A stretch of 64,000 bases of DNA from NCBI GenBank assembly GCA_018699955.1, contig JABISG010000147.1, positions 160,544 to 224,543 on the forward strand, in the 5' to 3' direction. Below the pieces are notes generated by a model, which saw nothing but the letters and a program-made list of their open reading frames with translations, was not told the DNA's origin and made no database searches. The stretch comes from Planctomycetaceae bacterium. Its GTDB lineage: Bacteria > Planctomycetota > Planctomycetia > Planctomycetales > Planctomycetaceae. Both the position numbers and the translations under genes were made by a program. Positions 18,297-27,264 of this stretch are shown here, one piece after another (the stretch's first letter is position 1; every line of letters starts with the position of its first letter).

Positions 18297-18833
18297 GTGG
18301 CGGAAAACCTGAAGTCGCAAGTCGATGCCGCGGTTGCGGACGTTGATTTTGGCGCGAACAACTACCAGATCGAGATGAATACCAACAAAGGGCGGATTCT
18401 GATCGACCTCTGGGGGGACAGAGCGCCGGGGCATTGCAACAATATCATCGGGCTGACGAAGATTGGCTATTACGATGGCATTATCTTCCACCGCGTGATT
18501 AAGGGGTTCATGAATCAGGCGGGATGTCCGCAAGGGCAGGGGACCGGCGGCCCGGGTTACACCATCGACCAGGAATTCAACGATGCACAACACCTGCCGG
18601 GCGTGCTGTCCATGGCCCGCACGAGCGACCCGAATTCGGCCGGTTCGCAGTTCTTTCTCTGCAACGCGAATGCGTCGAGCCTCAACGGGCAATATACGGC
18701 GTTCGGAAAAACGGCGGACGATGACAGCCTTGCCGTGGTGATAGCGATCGGCGATGTCGCCACCGACCCGCAAGATCGGCCAGTGGATGACGTCGTGATC
18801 GAATCGGCCAAGGTGGTCGAGACGGCGAAGTGA
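18297..18833 (+). CDS. peptidyl-prolyl cis-trans isomerase, cyclophilin type
   Basis: 178 residues from GTG 18297, chosen because CGAGGGG lies about 6 bases upstream; the in-frame ATG 18267 lacks a ribosome site but would add ten residues. The cyclophilin core is clear: YDGIIFHRVIKGFMNQAGCPQGQGTGGPGY, with the catalytic Arg in FHRV, then GVLSMARTSDPNSAGSQFFLC. It speeds proline isomerisation during protein folding. There is no signal peptide, so it is cytoplasmic. The gene stands alone between the HyuA-HyuB and HEAT-repeat genes. Confidence 0.93.
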   Translation: MAENLKSQVDAAVADVDFGANNYQIEMNTNKGRILIDLWGDRAPGHCNNIIGLTKIGYYDGIIFHRVIKGFMNQAGCPQGQGTGGPGYTIDQEFNDAQHLPGVLSMARTSDPNSAGSQFFLCNANASSLNGQYTAFGKTADDDSLAVVIAIGDVATDPQDRPVDDVVIESAKVVETAK

Positions 18834-18889
18834 GACCGATCGCATCGCACGTTTTCTGAGACTCAGATAGTTGATGCCGCGTCTCAAAG

Positions 18890-18911
18890 CCCTCGGGTTG
18901 CGGCCCGAGGG
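18890..18911 (-). repeat. palindromic element family A, copy at 18890
   Basis: Arms CCCTCGGG and CCCGAGGG surround TTGCGG, with CTCAAAG on the left and GATC on the right. It follows the cyclophilin stop codon by about 50 bp in the standard gene-end orientation. Confidence 0.8.
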
Positions 18912-19060
18912 ATCGAACGGCGCAGTTCGTGTCAGTCTCAGACGGATACGTATAGTCAACACGCGTCCAATGTCGTATCCTGTTGCACTGTGTTGGTAAC
19001 ACACTGTGGTGGTAACAATGGCGTTGCAGGCCGTTGGTGTTCGTCATCGGGAGACGCGCG

Positions 19061-21670
19061 ATGAGACGGTGCGTGATTCTTGCGTTCGCGGCGATATTGT
19101 TTTCGACATCGCAGTTAGCGGCCGCCGAGGAATCACGCGTTGATCGCCTCGTGCGACAACTTCGCAACGGAAGCGTGACGGAGCGTTGGCAGGCCGCGCG
19201 ATTGCTTGGCACGCTGGGTTTGGAAGCGAAGCCGGCGGCCGTGCGCCTGACGATTGCGCTGCGCGACGAGAATCATACGGTACGCTATTACGCAGCCCAG
19301 GCGCTGGGAGCGATCGGCCCGGCGGTCGGCGACATTGCCGGTGCGAATCTGCAGCACGCGGCGGATCACGATCCGAAAGAAACAGTGCGGAAGCAGGCAT
19401 TGGACGCACTGCTGAAAGTCGACCCGACGCCGCTGTTTTTCAAAGTCCCGTGGCTGTTCGCCAAGATTGATGGCCAACCGCAGGACTGGATGAGGGAATT
19501 CCGCACAGACAAATACAAGTCCATTTTGGATCTGGTGCTGCAATTGAGACACAAGGATGTCGCGGAGCGCAAGGCCGCTGCGAGTTTGTTGGGGCGGTTG
19601 GGATGGCGGGCCACGCCAGCTGCAACGGCACTCACTGCGGCACTTCGTGATAGGGACGAATCCGTCCGCCTCGCTGCGGCAGCGGCGTTGGGCTACATCG
19701 GAACGGGGGCATATCGTGTCGCGGAAGAGAGCCTGCAGCGAGTTGCGAAGAATGATCCCAATAAGAAAGTGCGAAATCAGGCGGGGGTGACGCTGCGGAT
19801 AATCACGCCGCAGCCGGGCGATTGGAAAGCGGCAGTTCGGTCTCCCTCCGGAAGGAACGCCGATGAGACGAGAGCGATGCTGCGGCGGGGACTCGCGCCG
19901 CCATTTGACCAGTTGACGAGACAACTGACGTCGCCTGAAGTGTCATCGCGCCGCTTCGCTGCTTGGGAGTTCGCGCGATTGCAGCCGGACGATCGCAACT
20001 CCTTCGACTACATCCGATATGCGTTGTCCGACGATGACGAGGAAGTCCGGTTTCATGCCGCGACCGCTCTGGGGAGGCTGGGCCGAACAGCCGGCAAAGG
20101 GGCGGCGATCCGCCTCACCATCCTGCGAAATGGCAAAGAGTCACAGCGAGTGATCCGCCGCGCGATTTTGGCGATGCATCTGATCTCCCCGAAAACGGTT
20201 GACGAGTTTGAGTATGTCGCGGAAGAAGGTGACGACCCAAAACGGAAGGTCCGGAATCTGGATCTCTGGCTGCAGAAGCTGAAAGGCCCCGATGTTCAGC
20301 AGCAGATCGCGGCAATTCTCGACTTACGAGAGGCGGGAATCGACGGGCGCGCGGCCATTCCACAATTGCTGCCGTTGCTGAGAAGTAAGAATCGCTTTGT
20401 GCGCACATTTGCGACGGAAGCGATCGGAATGCTCGGCTTTGAAATGGAATCGGCGGCCGCCCTTTCGCTGGTGGGATTGCTGGATGGTGATCCAGTCGAA
20501 ATGGTCCGCAATGCCGCGGGCGAGTCCTTATTGTTGAATCTTGATGCTGACACCGTGGCGCAGCTGCGTGGACCGAAACCGCCGGAATTGCCGACACCTC
20601 GAAAAATCAAAAGGCAGCAGCGAACACTCAGTCCGAAAAGAATCAAGGCGCTGGTTGAAGCTCTGCGCGAGGAACCCGAGCATCGCGGAACGGCGGCGAG
20701 GGTATTGATAGCGCAGATGGATAATGACGGGCTGGCATCGATTCTTGTGCCGTTGGCAATGGAATCGAAGCGGGAATTTCGCGAGGTTGGTATGTCGGCG
20801 TTGTGGAGCATTGAGCCACAAACGGATGCCGCCGCACCATTGGCCTATGCACTGCATCGCAAAATGGGGACCGCGCACACGGTTGAGATGATCGACAGAA
20901 TGGAAGCGGATGATGTGTTTGCCCCGTACTTGCTTCCCTACCTGGTGCAATCGGAGAGACCCGCGATTCGTCAGTCCGGCCTGGAAGCGTTGATTCGAAT
21001 CGGCCAGAAACGCGATTGGCGAAAGTTGTTGATTGCTCGTTGGTCGCATCGTGACGATGGCATGCACATCAAGGCAAAACTTGCGGTGAATTCACTCAGC
21101 GAGAGGGATTCATTCGCCCTGTCATTCATCGCCGGGGAACTGACGAATCGGGACGATGCGGCGCTGGTGAATATGGTGACCGCGCTGCCGGCAGCGAAAG
21201 AGAAGTCGGATCGTGTCCGTCTCCTGCATCAGTTGTATCGGGCGGAACGCTCAACGGTGGCGCGGATGGCGATTGTCTGGAGTTTGATGAATCAGAAGCC
21301 GGGCAACGTGGAAGAATCCGTGTCTTTGCTGGTTGCGATTATGGATGGCGAATCGGAACGGCCGATTCGTGAAGCAGTGGTTGGTGAACTCCGCGAATAC
21401 GGTCCCGCGGCAGAGAGTGCATTGCCGGCGTTGCTGCGGCAATTGGGACAGCAGACTTCAACTGAAAACCGAATGCAGATTGCCGAAGCGATCAAGACCA
21501 TCGGCGCCGGGAATAAGGAAATCCAAGCGATTGTGATTCCGTTGGAAGAATCGTTGCGAATTCAACGGGCGCGAGAGATACTGGCGGGGATCATTGAAGA
21601 TCAGCAGCACCTTGAGGAAGAGACGCAGCGAAACCGCAAGCGGAGTTTGTTGCGGTTGCTGGGGAATTAG
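19061..21670 (+). CDS. exported HEAT-repeat protein
   Basis: 869 residues from ATG 19061, which has CGGGAG upstream; an in-frame TTG at 19034 has none. A signal peptide (MRRCVILAFAAILFSTSQLAAAEE) is followed by many HEAT-type helical repeats, for example RWQAARLLGTLGLEAKPAAVRLTIALRDENHTVRYYAAQALGAIG and similar units through the whole length. HEAT solenoids bind other proteins. No catalytic domain is visible. Such exported scaffolds are common in planctomycetes, and the partner is unknown. Confidence 0.88.
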   Translation: MRRCVILAFAAILFSTSQLAAAEESRVDRLVRQLRNGSVTERWQAARLLGTLGLEAKPAAVRLTIALRDENHTVRYYAAQALGAIGPAVGDIAGANLQHAADHDPKETVRKQALDALLKVDPTPLFFKVPWLFAKIDGQPQDWMREFRTDKYKSILDLVLQLRHKDVAERKAAASLLGRLGWRATPAATALTAALRDRDESVRLAAAAALGYIGTGAYRVAEESLQRVAKNDPNKKVRNQAGVTLRIITPQPGDWKAAVRSPSGRNADETRAMLRRGLAPPFDQLTRQLTSPEVSSRRFAAWEFARLQPDDRNSFDYIRYALSDDDEEVRFHAATALGRLGRTAGKGAAIRLTILRNGKESQRVIRRAILAMHLISPKTVDEFEYVAEEGDDPKRKVRNLDLWLQKLKGPDVQQQIAAILDLREAGIDGRAAIPQLLPLLRSKNRFVRTFATEAIGMLGFEMESAAALSLVGLLDGDPVEMVRNAAGESLLLNLDADTVAQLRGPKPPELPTPRKIKRQQRTLSPKRIKALVEALREEPEHRGTAARVLIAQMDNDGLASILVPLAMESKREFREVGMSALWSIEPQTDAAAPLAYALHRKMGTAHTVEMIDRMEADDVFAPYLLPYLVQSERPAIRQSGLEALIRIGQKRDWRKLLIARWSHRDDGMHIKAKLAVNSLSERDSFALSFIAGELTNRDDAALVNMVTALPAAKEKSDRVRLLHQLYRAERSTVARMAIVWSLMNQKPGNVEESVSLLVAIMDGESERPIREAVVGELREYGPAAESALPALLRQLGQQTSTENRMQIAEAIKTIGAGNKEIQAIVIPLEESLRIQRAREILAGIIEDQQHLEEETQRNRKRSLLRLLGN

Positions 21671-21678
21671 TGTGAATT

Positions 21679-21757
21679 ATAGAAGCCTGAAGCGCAAGCG
21701 AAGGAGCTTGCGGGCATCGCCCTGGAATCATCCTTCGCTTGCGCTTCAGGCTTCTAT
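21679..21757. repeat. 27-bp perfect inverted repeat with 25-nt loop
   Basis: The arm at 21679-21705 (ATAGAAGCCTGAAGC onward, ending GCGAAGGA) is matched perfectly by 21731-21757. It lies 8 bp after the HEAT-protein stop and 41 bp before the DUF1445 gene. No T-run follows. It could form a very stable hairpin in the transcript or be a transposed palindromic element. Confidence 0.9.
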
Positions 21758-21798
21758 GGGTTAGATCAGTTCGGTTGAACTTCGGAAAACTTTGATTG

Positions 21799-22593
21799 AT
21801 GACGCAACGTGATGAGTTACTGACCGGTCAGGATGTGCGGCTGGCGTGCCGTCGGGGGGAGTTTGCTGCGCAGACATCGGGTTTGGCGGCAGGGTTTGCG
21901 CAAGCGAATCTGGTGGTGTTGCCCAAGGATGTTGCGTACGACTTCCTGCTGTTTTGTCGGCGGAATCCCAAGCCGTGTCCGCTGTTGGATGTGACGGAAG
22001 CCGGGAGTCCCGTTCCCGTTCAAGCTGCCGCCGATGCCGACTTACGGACCGATGCTCCACGGTATTGCGTGTGGGAACATGGGGAACTCGTGGATGAGCC
22101 GACAGACATTGCCGGCCGATGGCGTGATGATTTCGTGTCGTTCGTCATCGGCTGCTCGTTCACGTTCGAGGCGGCGCTACTGCGGGCGGGCGTGCCGGTG
22201 CGTCATATTGAGCAGGGCGTGAACGTGCCGATGTATCGCACGAATATCGAATGCCAACCGGCGGGAATGTTTCGCGGTCCGTTGGTGGTTTCAATGCGGC
22301 CGTTGAAACCTGCCGATGCAATTCGGGCGGTACAAATTACATCACGTTACCCGGCAGTGCATGGCGCGCCGGTGCATCTGGGATCGCCGGAGCAGATTGG
22401 AATCGCCGATCTGTCGCGGCCCGACTTCGGCGATGCGGTGGAGATTCGCGACGGCGAGATCCCGGTGTTCTGGGCATGCGGAGTCACGCCCCAAGCTGTC
22501 GCAATGGCGACGAAATCGCCGTTAATGATCACCCACAGCCCCGGCTGCATGTTCGTAACCGATCTGCGGGACGAAACGCTTGCGGTGGAGTGA
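21799..22593 (+). CDS. DUF1445 (YcsI-like) family protein, putative hydro-lyase
   Basis: 264 residues from ATG 21799, one codon after an in-frame TTG. Family features are clear: VRLACRRGEFAAQTSGLAAGFAQANLVVLP near the start, FVIGCSFTFEAALL, EQGVNVPMYRTNI, and a C-terminal FWACGVTPQAVAM followed by ITHSPGCMFVTDL. The family is annotated as putative hydro-lyase, and one animal homologue is part of a D-glutamate cyclase, so a role around 5-oxoproline or D-glutamate is plausible. The 5-oxoprolinase-like gene upstream fits that idea. The substrate is not shown by the sequence. Confidence 0.9.
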   Translation: MTQRDELLTGQDVRLACRRGEFAAQTSGLAAGFAQANLVVLPKDVAYDFLLFCRRNPKPCPLLDVTEAGSPVPVQAAADADLRTDAPRYCVWEHGELVDEPTDIAGRWRDDFVSFVIGCSFTFEAALLRAGVPVRHIEQGVNVPMYRTNIECQPAGMFRGPLVVSMRPLKPADAIRAVQITSRYPAVHGAPVHLGSPEQIGIADLSRPDFGDAVEIRDGEIPVFWACGVTPQAVAMATKSPLMITHSPGCMFVTDLRDETLAVE

Positions 22594-22599
22594 TTTAAC

Positions 22600-22617
22600 C
22601 GCCCCGCTCGCGGGGCG
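22600..22617. repeat. GC-rich hairpin after the DUF1445 gene
   Basis: CGCCCCG and CGGGGCG flank a short CTCG loop, 6 bp after the stop codon. There is no T-run. It could act as a transcript-end hairpin for the plus-strand gene. Confidence 0.5.
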
Positions 22618-22643
22618 TGACCGAATAGCCCTCAGTGCCGCCG

Positions 22644-23030
22644 CTAGGAATCGCCGACGTCGGAGTCGTTGAGTTGTTCGCGCTCGATGCGAAAATCGTC
22701 GATCCACGCATTGGTTACCGAATCGTCGCCGTCAGTTACCTGCGTTGGAATCGCTTTGGCTTTTTCGCCGCGCGGATCGTCCACCGAATTGGGCGGGTGC
22801 AGCGAACGGATGCGGAAGTCGTCCCACATCAGCGAGTAAACGAAGCAGGGCTTGCGGTTCATCGAGTAGGCGGCGGGCTGGCTTTCCCAGAAGCTGCGGC
22901 AAGGACCCGTCGGTGGCTGGGTGTAAAGCAGCTGCTTGCAGTGTCGGCAAACCAATCCAACCGCGCTGGCTTGGTCTTCAACAAGCTGATGGGTGAGGCA
23001 CAATGTTGTTACTCTTGTGGGATGATTCAT
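22644..23030 (-). CDS. hypothetical protein, 128 residues
   Basis: An uncertain gene. The frame begins MNHPTRVTTLCLTHQL and has a CxxC pair in VGLVCRHCKQLLY, then an aromatic-rich middle (KPCFVYSLMWDDFRI) and an acidic C-terminus. Amino-acid composition looks coding, and the competing plus-strand frame looks less so. No family is recognised and no strong ribosome site is seen. It would be convergent with the DUF1445 gene. Confidence 0.4.
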   Translation of the reverse strand: MNHPTRVTTLCLTHQLVEDQASAVGLVCRHCKQLLYTQPPTGPCRSFWESQPAAYSMNRKPCFVYSLMWDDFRIRSLHPPNSVDDPRGEKAKAIPTQVTDGDDSVTNAWIDDFRIEREQLNDSDVGDS

Positions 23031-23388
23031 ACTTTCATGGTACAGAGGGGACGACAGTCGATTCCAGTGGAACCTCGTTCAAACAACGGTCGATAGCGGC
23101 AATTGGTGTGGTGGTTTGCCGCGTAATCGGCAGCATTGTTGCAGAGGAAACTACCCAGACTGCACGACCGGCAAGATCACCAAATCCAAAAAAGTTGATC
23201 AGCGCGTTGCGATGTGAACTTTTGCCACTAGAATCGGTAGTCGGATGAAACTGTCTCAAATGCTTGGCGTCACTGGTGATAGGCCCGTGTCGCCCGATTA
23301 GTCCCAACCAAGGCTGTTTGTTCTGAAGCGTTGAGGCATTTATCGCTGGACTTGAAGCGCAACCACTGAACGAGGGAGAGCGAAGTTC
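23031..23388. other. intergenic region upstream of the xanthine-dehydrogenase-type operon
   Basis: 358 bases with no convincing gene; the open frames here are short and have no domain. It should contain the operon promoter and possibly that of the minus-strand hypothetical gene, but no strong promoter hexamers or repeats were recognised. Confidence 0.4.
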
Positions 23389-24018
23389 ATGCCGGATCAA
23401 TCACAAACCACCAATCGGGGGTCGGGGTATAACCGCCGCGACTTTCTGAAAGGCTCGGGAGCCGCAGTCGCGGCAACGGCAATTGCCGCCCAAGCTACCG
23501 ATGAGGTCCAAGCTCAGGGAAAAGGGAAACCGAACGTTGTCAGTTCAGGCGCGACGAAAGTCAAGCTGACAGTCAACGGCAAAGACCATGTGTTAATGCT
23601 TGAGCCGCGCGCAGTGCTGCTCGACGTGTTACGCAACGATTTGAATTTGACCGGTTGTAAAGACGTCGATGACCGAACGGCCAGCGGTGCCGACACGGTG
23701 ATGATTGACGGCAAACCGGTTTTGGCGAGCAGCCGTCTGGCGATTCAATGCGTCGGCCAGACGATTCAAACTGTGGAATCGCTGAGCGACGGCAAGAATG
23801 TGGACGAGGTGATTACCGGCTTCGTCAAGCACGATGCCATGCAGTGCGGCTTCTGCACGCCCGGTTTTGTGATGGCGACGCGAGCCGTTCTCAACAAGAA
23901 TCCCAAGGCTTCTCTGGAAGAGATTCAAAAGCAGTTGGGAGGCAACATCTGCCGTTGCGGCACGTATCACGGTATCACCAAATGTGCCCTTGAGATTGCC
24001 AAGAAAGGAGGTGCTTGA
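23389..24018 (+). CDS. xanthine-dehydrogenase-family (2Fe-2S) small subunit, Tat-exported, lacking N-terminal cluster ligands
   Basis: 209 residues. A Tat signal (NRRDFLKGSGAAVAATAIAAQA) precedes a ferredoxin-like domain (about 55-125) and a C-terminal helical 2Fe-2S domain. The C-terminal cluster motif is intact: CGFCTPGF and NICRCGTYHGI. The N-terminal plant-type motif normally has three cysteines between LTG and TV and a fourth after DGKPV. Here those places are Asp94, Ser99, Asp102 and Ser114, so the FAD-proximal cluster is probably absent. Cys90 is one residue off any expected ligand. The DNA shows no frameshift that would restore the cysteines. The gene is first in a three-gene operon with the Mo-binding and FAD subunits. 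Confidence 0.92.
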   Translation: MPDQSQTTNRGSGYNRRDFLKGSGAAVAATAIAAQATDEVQAQGKGKPNVVSSGATKVKLTVNGKDHVLMLEPRAVLLDVLRNDLNLTGCKDVDDRTASGADTVMIDGKPVLASSRLAIQCVGQTIQTVESLSDGKNVDEVITGFVKHDAMQCGFCTPGFVMATRAVLNKNPKASLEEIQKQLGGNICRCGTYHGITKCALEIAKKGGA

Positions 24019-24020
24019 TC

Positions 24021-26168
24021 ATGGTTGAACGTCAAATCGCGTGGAAAGCACAAAATGAAAACGCAGTGATCGGCAAGCGTCACTTGCGGATCGACGGTGT
24101 CGAAAAGGCAACCGGCGATGCGAAGTACTCTTCCGACATCAATACTAAGGGAACGCTGTTCGCCCGGTTGGTCACATGCCCACACGGACATGCAAAAATC
24201 GTCAACCTCGATGTTGAAGCGGTCAAGAAAATCAAAGGCGTCAAAGCGGTTCACCTGTTTAAGGACGTGGGAGCCGAATGCCGCTGGGATGGCGAACTGA
24301 TTGCCGCCGTTGCAGCCGAACGGCCCGAACAGGCCGACGACGGAGTGCGGGCATTGAAAGCCGCACTGAAGTTTGAAGTGCTCGAACACTTTGTTGACGA
24401 GGAAGACCTGAAGTCCGGCGAAGCGATCGGTCGCGGGAAAGACCTCGGCACGAATACCAAAGGCGATGTCGTAGCGGCGCAAAAGGCGGCCAAAGCGGTC
24501 AGCACCGGTTACTACGGCATCCACACAATTTCGCATTGCTGCCTGGAAACCCACGGCTCGCATTGCGAATGGACTGCCGACGACGCCGTCAACGTTCATC
24601 TGTCAACGCAAAACGTCTCGGGAACCGGCGGACAGTTCGCCGGCCCGCTTGGATTGGACGCGGCGAATGTTTCGCTGACGTGCAATTATATCGGTGGCGG
24701 TTTCGGCTCGAAGTTTGCCGCCGACGAATGGGGCCTGGCCTGTGCCAAGCTGGCGAAAGAAGCCGGCCGTCCCGTCCGGCTGATGCTCGATCGTGCGACC
24801 GAACTCAAAATCGGTGGCAACCGGCCCTCCGGTTTCGCCAAGGTGACGGTGTGTGCCGACGCCGAGGGGAATATCACCGGTTGGGAAAGTCACCATTGGG
24901 GAACCAGTGGCATCAACGGTTCGACAATTCGGTTGAATCAAATGCCCTACGTTTTCGCATTCGACAACTACAAGCGGTCGGCAACAGGATTGTCGACAAA
25001 CTGTGGTCCGCAGCGTGCCTGGCGTGCTCCGAACCATCCGCAGTTGTGTGCAGTTTCCCAAACGGCCATCGACGACATCGCGGCCAAGCTCGGCATGGAC
25101 AGCTACGATGTCTTCATGAAGAACCTGGCCAAGACGCCTCGCGGCGATGTCTACGCCAAACAGATGGAGGTCGGTGCGAAGCTGATCGACTGGAAGAAGA
25201 AGGCCCATCTGCACGGCAAAGGCCAGAAGAAGGGCGGCGTCGTCAGCGGTTTGGGCATGGCTTTGCACACCTGGGGTGGGCGAGCACATGCGGGAACCTG
25301 CACCGTGAAGATTCACCCGGACGGAACGGTTGAATCGTTCTCCGGTAGCCAGGACATCGGTACGGGAACGCGGACGGTCATCGCCTGCACCCTCGCCGAA
25401 ACGTTCGGACTGCCCGAGACCGCTGTGAAGGTCAACCTTGGCTCGAACAAGTATCCACGCTCGGGACCGTCCGGCGGATCGACAACCGTGGGCGGCGTCA
25501 GCGGCCCGAATCGTCGTGCTGGTTTGGAACTGCTGTGGAAAATTTTCGACCTGGTTGCTGCCAAGCACAACGTGAAAGCCGACAGTTTGACGGCGGCGGG
25601 GCAGAAAATCCTCTCCGACGGCAAGGCCGTTTGTACCTGGAAGGAAGCGGCAGGGCTGATTGGGCCAATGCCGATTGAAGCCCAGGGACAAGGTCCGAAG
25701 AGTGACGGCCTGACCGATCAAGGTGTCGCCGGCATTCAAATGGCAGAAGTTTCGGTCGATACCGAAACGGGTCAAGTTCGGATGAACAAGTTTATCGCGG
25801 TGCAGGACTGCGGCTTGATCATCTGCAAGACCCAGGCCGAAAGCCAGGTGTATGGTGCGCTCATCATGGGCATTGCTTATGCCCTCACCGAAGAGCGGAT
25901 CATGGACAATAAAACCGGCCGGTTCATCAACGCCGACATGGAGAATTACAAGCTCCCACGCATCGGCGATATTGGCGAACTGGTCGTTGAAATGTACGAA
26001 CCCGAAAGCGAGTACACTCGTGGAGTGATTGGGTTGGGCGAGCCGCCGGTGATTGCCTGTGGTGCAGCCATCTCGAACGCCGTTGCCAACGCAATTGGCG
26101 TGCGAGTTCCCGTTCTTCCCATGACACCAAAACGTGTACTCGACGCGTTGAATGGAGGTGCCGTATGA
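24021..26168 (+). CDS. xanthine-dehydrogenase-family molybdopterin-binding subunit
   Basis: 715 residues from ATG 24021, which has AAAGGAGGTG 7 bases upstream. The N-terminal domain (GKRHLRIDGVEKATGDAKY) precedes the molybdenum-binding half. Family motifs include CCLETHGSHCEW, YIGGGFGSKF, RAWRAPNHPQ, and the catalytic-glutamate motif GLGEPPVIACGAA near the end. It hydroxylates an aromatic, heterocyclic or aldehyde substrate at the Mo centre. The exact substrate is not evident. It has no signal of its own and could be exported with the Tat-signalled small subunit. It overlaps the FAD-subunit start by ATGA, so the two genes are translationally coupled. Confidence 0.94.
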   Translation: MVERQIAWKAQNENAVIGKRHLRIDGVEKATGDAKYSSDINTKGTLFARLVTCPHGHAKIVNLDVEAVKKIKGVKAVHLFKDVGAECRWDGELIAAVAAERPEQADDGVRALKAALKFEVLEHFVDEEDLKSGEAIGRGKDLGTNTKGDVVAAQKAAKAVSTGYYGIHTISHCCLETHGSHCEWTADDAVNVHLSTQNVSGTGGQFAGPLGLDAANVSLTCNYIGGGFGSKFAADEWGLACAKLAKEAGRPVRLMLDRATELKIGGNRPSGFAKVTVCADAEGNITGWESHHWGTSGINGSTIRLNQMPYVFAFDNYKRSATGLSTNCGPQRAWRAPNHPQLCAVSQTAIDDIAAKLGMDSYDVFMKNLAKTPRGDVYAKQMEVGAKLIDWKKKAHLHGKGQKKGGVVSGLGMALHTWGGRAHAGTCTVKIHPDGTVESFSGSQDIGTGTRTVIACTLAETFGLPETAVKVNLGSNKYPRSGPSGGSTTVGGVSGPNRRAGLELLWKIFDLVAAKHNVKADSLTAAGQKILSDGKAVCTWKEAAGLIGPMPIEAQGQGPKSDGLTDQGVAGIQMAEVSVDTETGQVRMNKFIAVQDCGLIICKTQAESQVYGALIMGIAYALTEERIMDNKTGRFINADMENYKLPRIGDIGELVVEMYEPESEYTRGVIGLGEPPVIACGAAISNAVANAIGVRVPVLPMTPKRVLDALNGGAV

Positions 26169-27178
26169 GACCCTTCGAATATGCCCATCCCGAGACCGAA
26201 GCCCAAGCCGTCGAGCTGCTGAACGACCACGGCGGCGACACGGCAATTTTGGCCGGCGGGACCGATTTGATCGGGCTGATGAAGCAGGAACTGCTCAGTC
26301 CCGAACGCGTGGTCGATTTGCAGCACGTCGAATCGATGCGGGGCATTGCCCCCACGCCCGATGGCGTGAGCATCGGCGCGCTGACGACGTTGGAAGAAAT
26401 CGCCGACAGTCAGTTGGCGGTCGATTATCCATCACTGCTCAACGTCGTCGATGGACACCGTTCGATCCAGATCCAGTCGATGGGAACGCTGGGTGGCGAT
26501 TTATGCCACCTGCCCAACTGCTGGTACTTCCGCAACGGCTACGGCCTGTTGGCGACCGAAGACGGCGAATCGCTCGTCGAGGAAGGCGATAACCGTTACC
26601 ACGCCATTCTGGGTGCCAATGGTCCGGCCAAGTTTGTGAGTGCCTCGCGGTTTGCACCGGCCCTCATCGCGTTGGGCGCACAGGTCCGCATTCTCGGTCC
26701 CGGCCCCGAAGACGAAGAAACCGTGCCGTTGGAGTACTTCTACATCACCCCCAAAACCGAAAGCCAAGGGGTGAATGTGATGAAGCCGGGGCAGTTTGTT
26801 TCGCACGTTTTGCTACCGTCCGCGGTTAGCCGCGACGCGCAGCTTGCCAAGCAAAGCGCTGCCTACGAAGTGCTGGAAATTGAAGGCCTCGACTGGCCGT
26901 TGGCTGCCGCCGCTTGCAGTCTGGAAATTGACGGCGGAATCGTTCGCGATGCCAAGGTGGTGTTGGGGCAGGTTGCTCCCACGCCGTGGGTCTCGCACGA
27001 GGCGGCTTCGGCAATCATCGGTCGCCCGTTGACCGAAGAGACGGCCGACGAAGCGGGCCGCGCTGCGGTGGCTTCCGCGCGAGCGCTCTCGAAGAACGAG
27101 TACAAAATCTGGCAGGCAAAAACGGCCGTCAAGCGAGCATTGCTCGCCGCAGCCGGCCTGCCAACTGGAGGTCTCTAA
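26165..27178 (+). CDS. xanthine-dehydrogenase-family FAD-binding subunit
   Basis: 337 residues, start ATG 26165 inside the preceding stop, with GGAGG upstream. FAD-binding motifs AILAGGTDLIG and SMGTLGGDLCHLPNCWYFRN are present, followed by the C-terminal CO-dehydrogenase-flavoprotein domain. In the subgroup with CWYFR, cysteines further on usually complete a 4Fe-4S site. Here only Cys114 and Cys119 remain; the later positions read LLATEDGESL and GPAKFVSASR. Together with the small subunit this suggests a reduced electron-transfer chain. Confidence 0.93.
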   Translation: MRPFEYAHPETEAQAVELLNDHGGDTAILAGGTDLIGLMKQELLSPERVVDLQHVESMRGIAPTPDGVSIGALTTLEEIADSQLAVDYPSLLNVVDGHRSIQIQSMGTLGGDLCHLPNCWYFRNGYGLLATEDGESLVEEGDNRYHAILGANGPAKFVSASRFAPALIALGAQVRILGPGPEDEETVPLEYFYITPKTESQGVNVMKPGQFVSHVLLPSAVSRDAQLAKQSAAYEVLEIEGLDWPLAAAACSLEIDGGIVRDAKVVLGQVAPTPWVSHEAASAIIGRPLTEETADEAGRAAVASARALSKNEYKIWQAKTAVKRALLAAAGLPTGGL

Positions 27179-27179
27179 A

Positions 27180-27208
27180 GGCGAGCGGGGGGAGTCATCC
27201 TCCCGGTG
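27180..27208 (+). repeat. palindromic element family B, copy 2
   Basis: The element begins GGCGAGCGG, forms a GGGGGAG/CTCCC hairpin around TCATC, and ends CGGTGC. It starts right after the FAD-subunit stop codon, in the sense direction of that gene. Confidence 0.6.
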
Positions 27209-27264
27209 CTTTGGAGCGACATCAACAACTGACAACGGTATTCAAAAAACCGGAGCGATAAATT

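Noticed and set aside
22635..23096. 153-codon plus-strand open frame
   Set aside because: Less coding-like than the opposite-strand frame, which is kept at low confidence.
23035..23400. 121-codon minus-strand open frame
   Set aside because: Composition is not protein-like and no ribosome site or family is seen.
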